NCBI GenBank assembly: GCA_002404215.1
Contig: DHJG01000073.1
Coordinates: 1-7,775 of the forward strand
Source of the DNA: Desulfosporosinus sp. UBA4726
Lineage (GTDB): Bacteria > Bacillota > Desulfitobacteriia > Desulfitobacteriales > Desulfitobacteriaceae
Length of the DNA stretch: 7,775 nt
Reading direction: 5' to 3'
A program made the translations under genes and the position numbers. The notes beneath the pieces were generated by a model. That model searched no databases and was not told where the DNA came from. It was given only the letters and a program-made list of their open reading frames with translations. Below, in pieces: positions 6,409 to 7,775 of this stretch (the first letter of the stretch is position 1; each line of letters begins with the position of its first letter).

Positions 6409-6427
6409 CTGCAATCATTCATCGCAG
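6409..6427 (-). repeat. Small hairpin in the tsaD 3' flank
   Basis: On the minus strand CTGCGAT, loop GAATG, ATTGCAG: seven pairs including one G.U, which becomes an A.C mismatch on the plus strand. No U-run follows in the minus direction. It lies between tsaD and the larger hairpin. The remaining bases 6428-6575 hold no feature that I can support. Confidence 0.4.
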
Positions 6428-6575
6428 TTTTTCCAGTTGTAATCTTAGTACGCAATCTCACACGAGCGCGACCTCTTTTACATTAGTACTTGAACAAACT
6501 CAGTGAATAGCTACTCCATACACAAGAGCACATATATGCCGTCTCCTGAAAGGATCAAGCATCGCTTACGAGGGG

Positions 6576-7604
6576 TCACACAAGCCCCAAACCAGGAACT
6601 GCGTTAAGTGTCCAAGGTGCGAAATCACCCGCTAAATAATGATAATACCCAGCTACCGCAATCATTGCCCCGTTGTCCGTACAATAAATGGAAGGCGGAC
6701 AAACCATGCGAACATTATGCTCAGACAACATCTTCTCTAAGCTTTCGCGTAACAAACTATTCGCCGCAACCCCACCCGCAAGCACTAACGTCTTGACTCC
6801 TGTCCGCTCAATTGCCATCAGAGCTTTTCGAACTAAAACATCCACAACTGCTTGCTGAAAAGAGGCCGCAATATCCGGAACACTGAGTATTTCTCCCTGC
6901 ATGCGTGCGGAATTTAATGTATTTAAGACAGATGATTTCATACCACTAAAACTAAAATCTAAACTACCCGTCTCTAACATAGCCCGCGGGAACTTAAACG
7001 CTGACGCATCCCCTTCTTGAGCTACTCGTTGAATTTGAGGCCCTCCTGGATAACCTAAGCCTAAGGTCCTGGCAACTTTATCAAGTGCCTCTCCTGCCGC
7101 ATCATCGCGTGTGTGCCCTAATACTTTGTATCGTCCATGGGCTTCGAATAAGATAATATGAGTATGTCCTCCAGAAACTAACAAGGCCAATAAGGGAAAC
7201 TCTAGATCCTGATGATGTAAAAAATTTGCGTATATATGCCCTTCCAAGTGATTGATGCCAATCAGGGGGATTCCAGCAGCATAAGCCATCGCCTTTGCTC
7301 CAGAAACCCCAACCAATAGGGATCCTACGAGCCCAGGACCATATGTCACCGCTATCGCCGATAAGTCGGAAAAACTAAGCTGTGCTTCATCTAAAGCCTG
7401 CTGAACGACAGGCTGCAGATGAAGACTGTGTTCGCGCGAGGCGATTTCTGGTACAACCCCCCCATACTTCTGATGCGTTGTTATTTGAGACGAAATAACA
7501 TGACTACGCAAATCTGTTCCGTTTACCAAAACGGCTGCTGACGTCTCATCACAGCTCGTCTCAACCCCTAAAATTACAACATCCTTCTTCTGACTCCCTG
7601 TCAC
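6576..7604 (-). CDS. tsaD: tRNA N6-adenosine threonylcarbamoyltransferase TsaD
   Basis: Transfers the threonylcarbamoyl group from TC-AMP to A37 of ANN-decoding tRNAs (t6A synthesis), working with TsaB and TsaE in the cytosol; formerly named Gcp/YgjD. 342 aa, full family length. Visible motifs: GVETSCDETSAAVL (13-26, ATP/ASKHA phosphate loop), the metal ligands H119 and H123 in NHLEGH with D310 in YCTDNGAM, VSGGHT (143-148), RDDAAGEALDKVAR (166-179), LGLGYPGGP (181-189), FSFSGMKSS (218-226) and LAGGVAANSLLR (275-286). The start is GTG at 7604, with GGAGG at 7619-7615 and a four-base GTGA overlap with the rimI stop, so translational coupling is expected. The DnaA-box cluster lies just downstream. 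Identification is secure. Confidence 0.98.
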   Translation of the reverse strand: MTGSQKKDVVILGVETSCDETSAAVLVNGTDLRSHVISSQITTHQKYGGVVPEIASREHSLHLQPVVQQALDEAQLSFSDLSAIAVTYGPGLVGSLLVGVSGAKAMAYAAGIPLIGINHLEGHIYANFLHHQDLEFPLLALLVSGGHTHIILFEAHGRYKVLGHTRDDAAGEALDKVARTLGLGYPGGPQIQRVAQEGDASAFKFPRAMLETGSLDFSFSGMKSSVLNTLNSARMQGEILSVPDIAASFQQAVVDVLVRKALMAIERTGVKTLVLAGGVAANSLLRESLEKMLSEHNVRMVCPPSIYCTDNGAMIAVAGYYHYLAGDFAPWTLNAVPGLGLV

Positions 7605-7775
7605 GTTATATTAACCTCCATTCCTAATTCCGCCCACATGATTATGGCATCTTCCCCTGTATCAACATAATACCCTTTACGAACCCCGGCGATAGTAAAA
7701 CCTAATCGCTTATATAAAGACAGTGCTGGGCTATTGGAAACACGAACTTCTAAAGTCATTCGTTCCATACCCTGA
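7601..7775 (-). CDS. rimI: Ribosomal protein alanine N-acetyltransferase RimI, C-terminal part (5' end outside window)
   Basis: The last 57 residues of a GNAT-fold acetyltransferase are visible, starting at QGMERMTLEVR. They show the RimI-type C-terminal motif: LEVRVSNSPALSLYKRLGF, then RKGYY, then GEDAIIMW. RimI acetylates the N-terminal alanine of ribosomal protein bS18 in E. coli; in Firmicutes it commonly sits between tsaB and tsaD. Its TGA (7603-7601) overlaps the tsaD GTG start, and the tsaD ribosome-binding site lies within its last codons, so the two form one operon. A different GNAT protein is possible but unlikely given motif and context. Confidence 0.92.
   Translation of the reverse strand, partial: QGMERMTLEVRVSNSPALSLYKRLGFTIAGVRKGYYVDTGEDAIIMWAELGMEVNIT

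Noticed and set aside
6486..6533. 15-codon ORF on the minus strand with AGGAG nine bases upstream of its ATG
   Set aside because: Too short to support, no recognisable composition or motif, and it lies in the tsaD 3' flank; probably fortuitous.

Overview
The window reads as chromosomal DNA of an anaerobic, Gram-positive, low-to-mid GC clostridium. The best guess is the Desulfosporosinus/Desulfitobacterium group (Peptococcaceae sensu lato). This rests on the clostridial type of NADH-linked seleno-formate dehydrogenase, strong Shine-Dalgarno sites with many TTG/GTG starts, and the tsaD neighbourhood. The genus is inference. Every gene I can support lies on the minus strand, so the window is best read from right to left.

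Right end (7775-6576): the 3' end of rimI (ribosomal protein alanine acetyltransferase) overlaps the GTG start of a complete tsaD (tRNA t6A37 synthesis) by a few bases. The tsaD 3' flank holds two hairpins (6409-6427 and 6344-6397). In both, the single irregular base pair is a G.U in the minus-strand RNA but an A.C mismatch in the plus-strand RNA, so both fit a transcript running out of tsaD.

Middle (6575-5631): 945 bases without a credible gene. The striking content is a cluster of eight DnaA boxes in 174 bp (6136-6309), six of them perfect TTATCCACA in the same orientation. It includes two copies of a 19-bp double box. Beside it lies a stretch of about 22% GC (5941-6120) with repeated GTTTATTA motifs. 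The layout resembles a replication origin, but the flanking genes are not dnaA/dnaN. It is more likely an origin-remote DnaA-binding cluster of the kind I recall next to gcp (=tsaD) in Bacillus subtilis.

Left (5630-1): a C1-metabolism operon. fau (5-formyl-THF cyclo-ligase) is followed closely by four genes in the order hylC (NuoE-like), hylB (NuoF-like, FMN/NADH), hylA (NuoG-like Fe-S protein) and fdhF (formate dehydrogenase catalytic subunit, cut by the left window edge). Together the four would form a cytosolic NAD(H)-linked, possibly ferredoxin-bifurcating, formate dehydrogenase / CO2 reductase. Electrons would pass between the Mo/W-selenocysteine site, a chain of Fe-S clusters and FMN/NAD. 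fdhF is interrupted by an in-frame TGA at 664-662. This is a selenocysteine codon, not a stop: it sits in the family active-site motif, is followed by a textbook bacterial SECIS hairpin, and the frame stays open to the window edge. hylA is a truncated, ungapped paralogue of the fdhF N-terminus, and the similarity includes the ribosome-binding leader, which points to a tandem duplication inside the operon.
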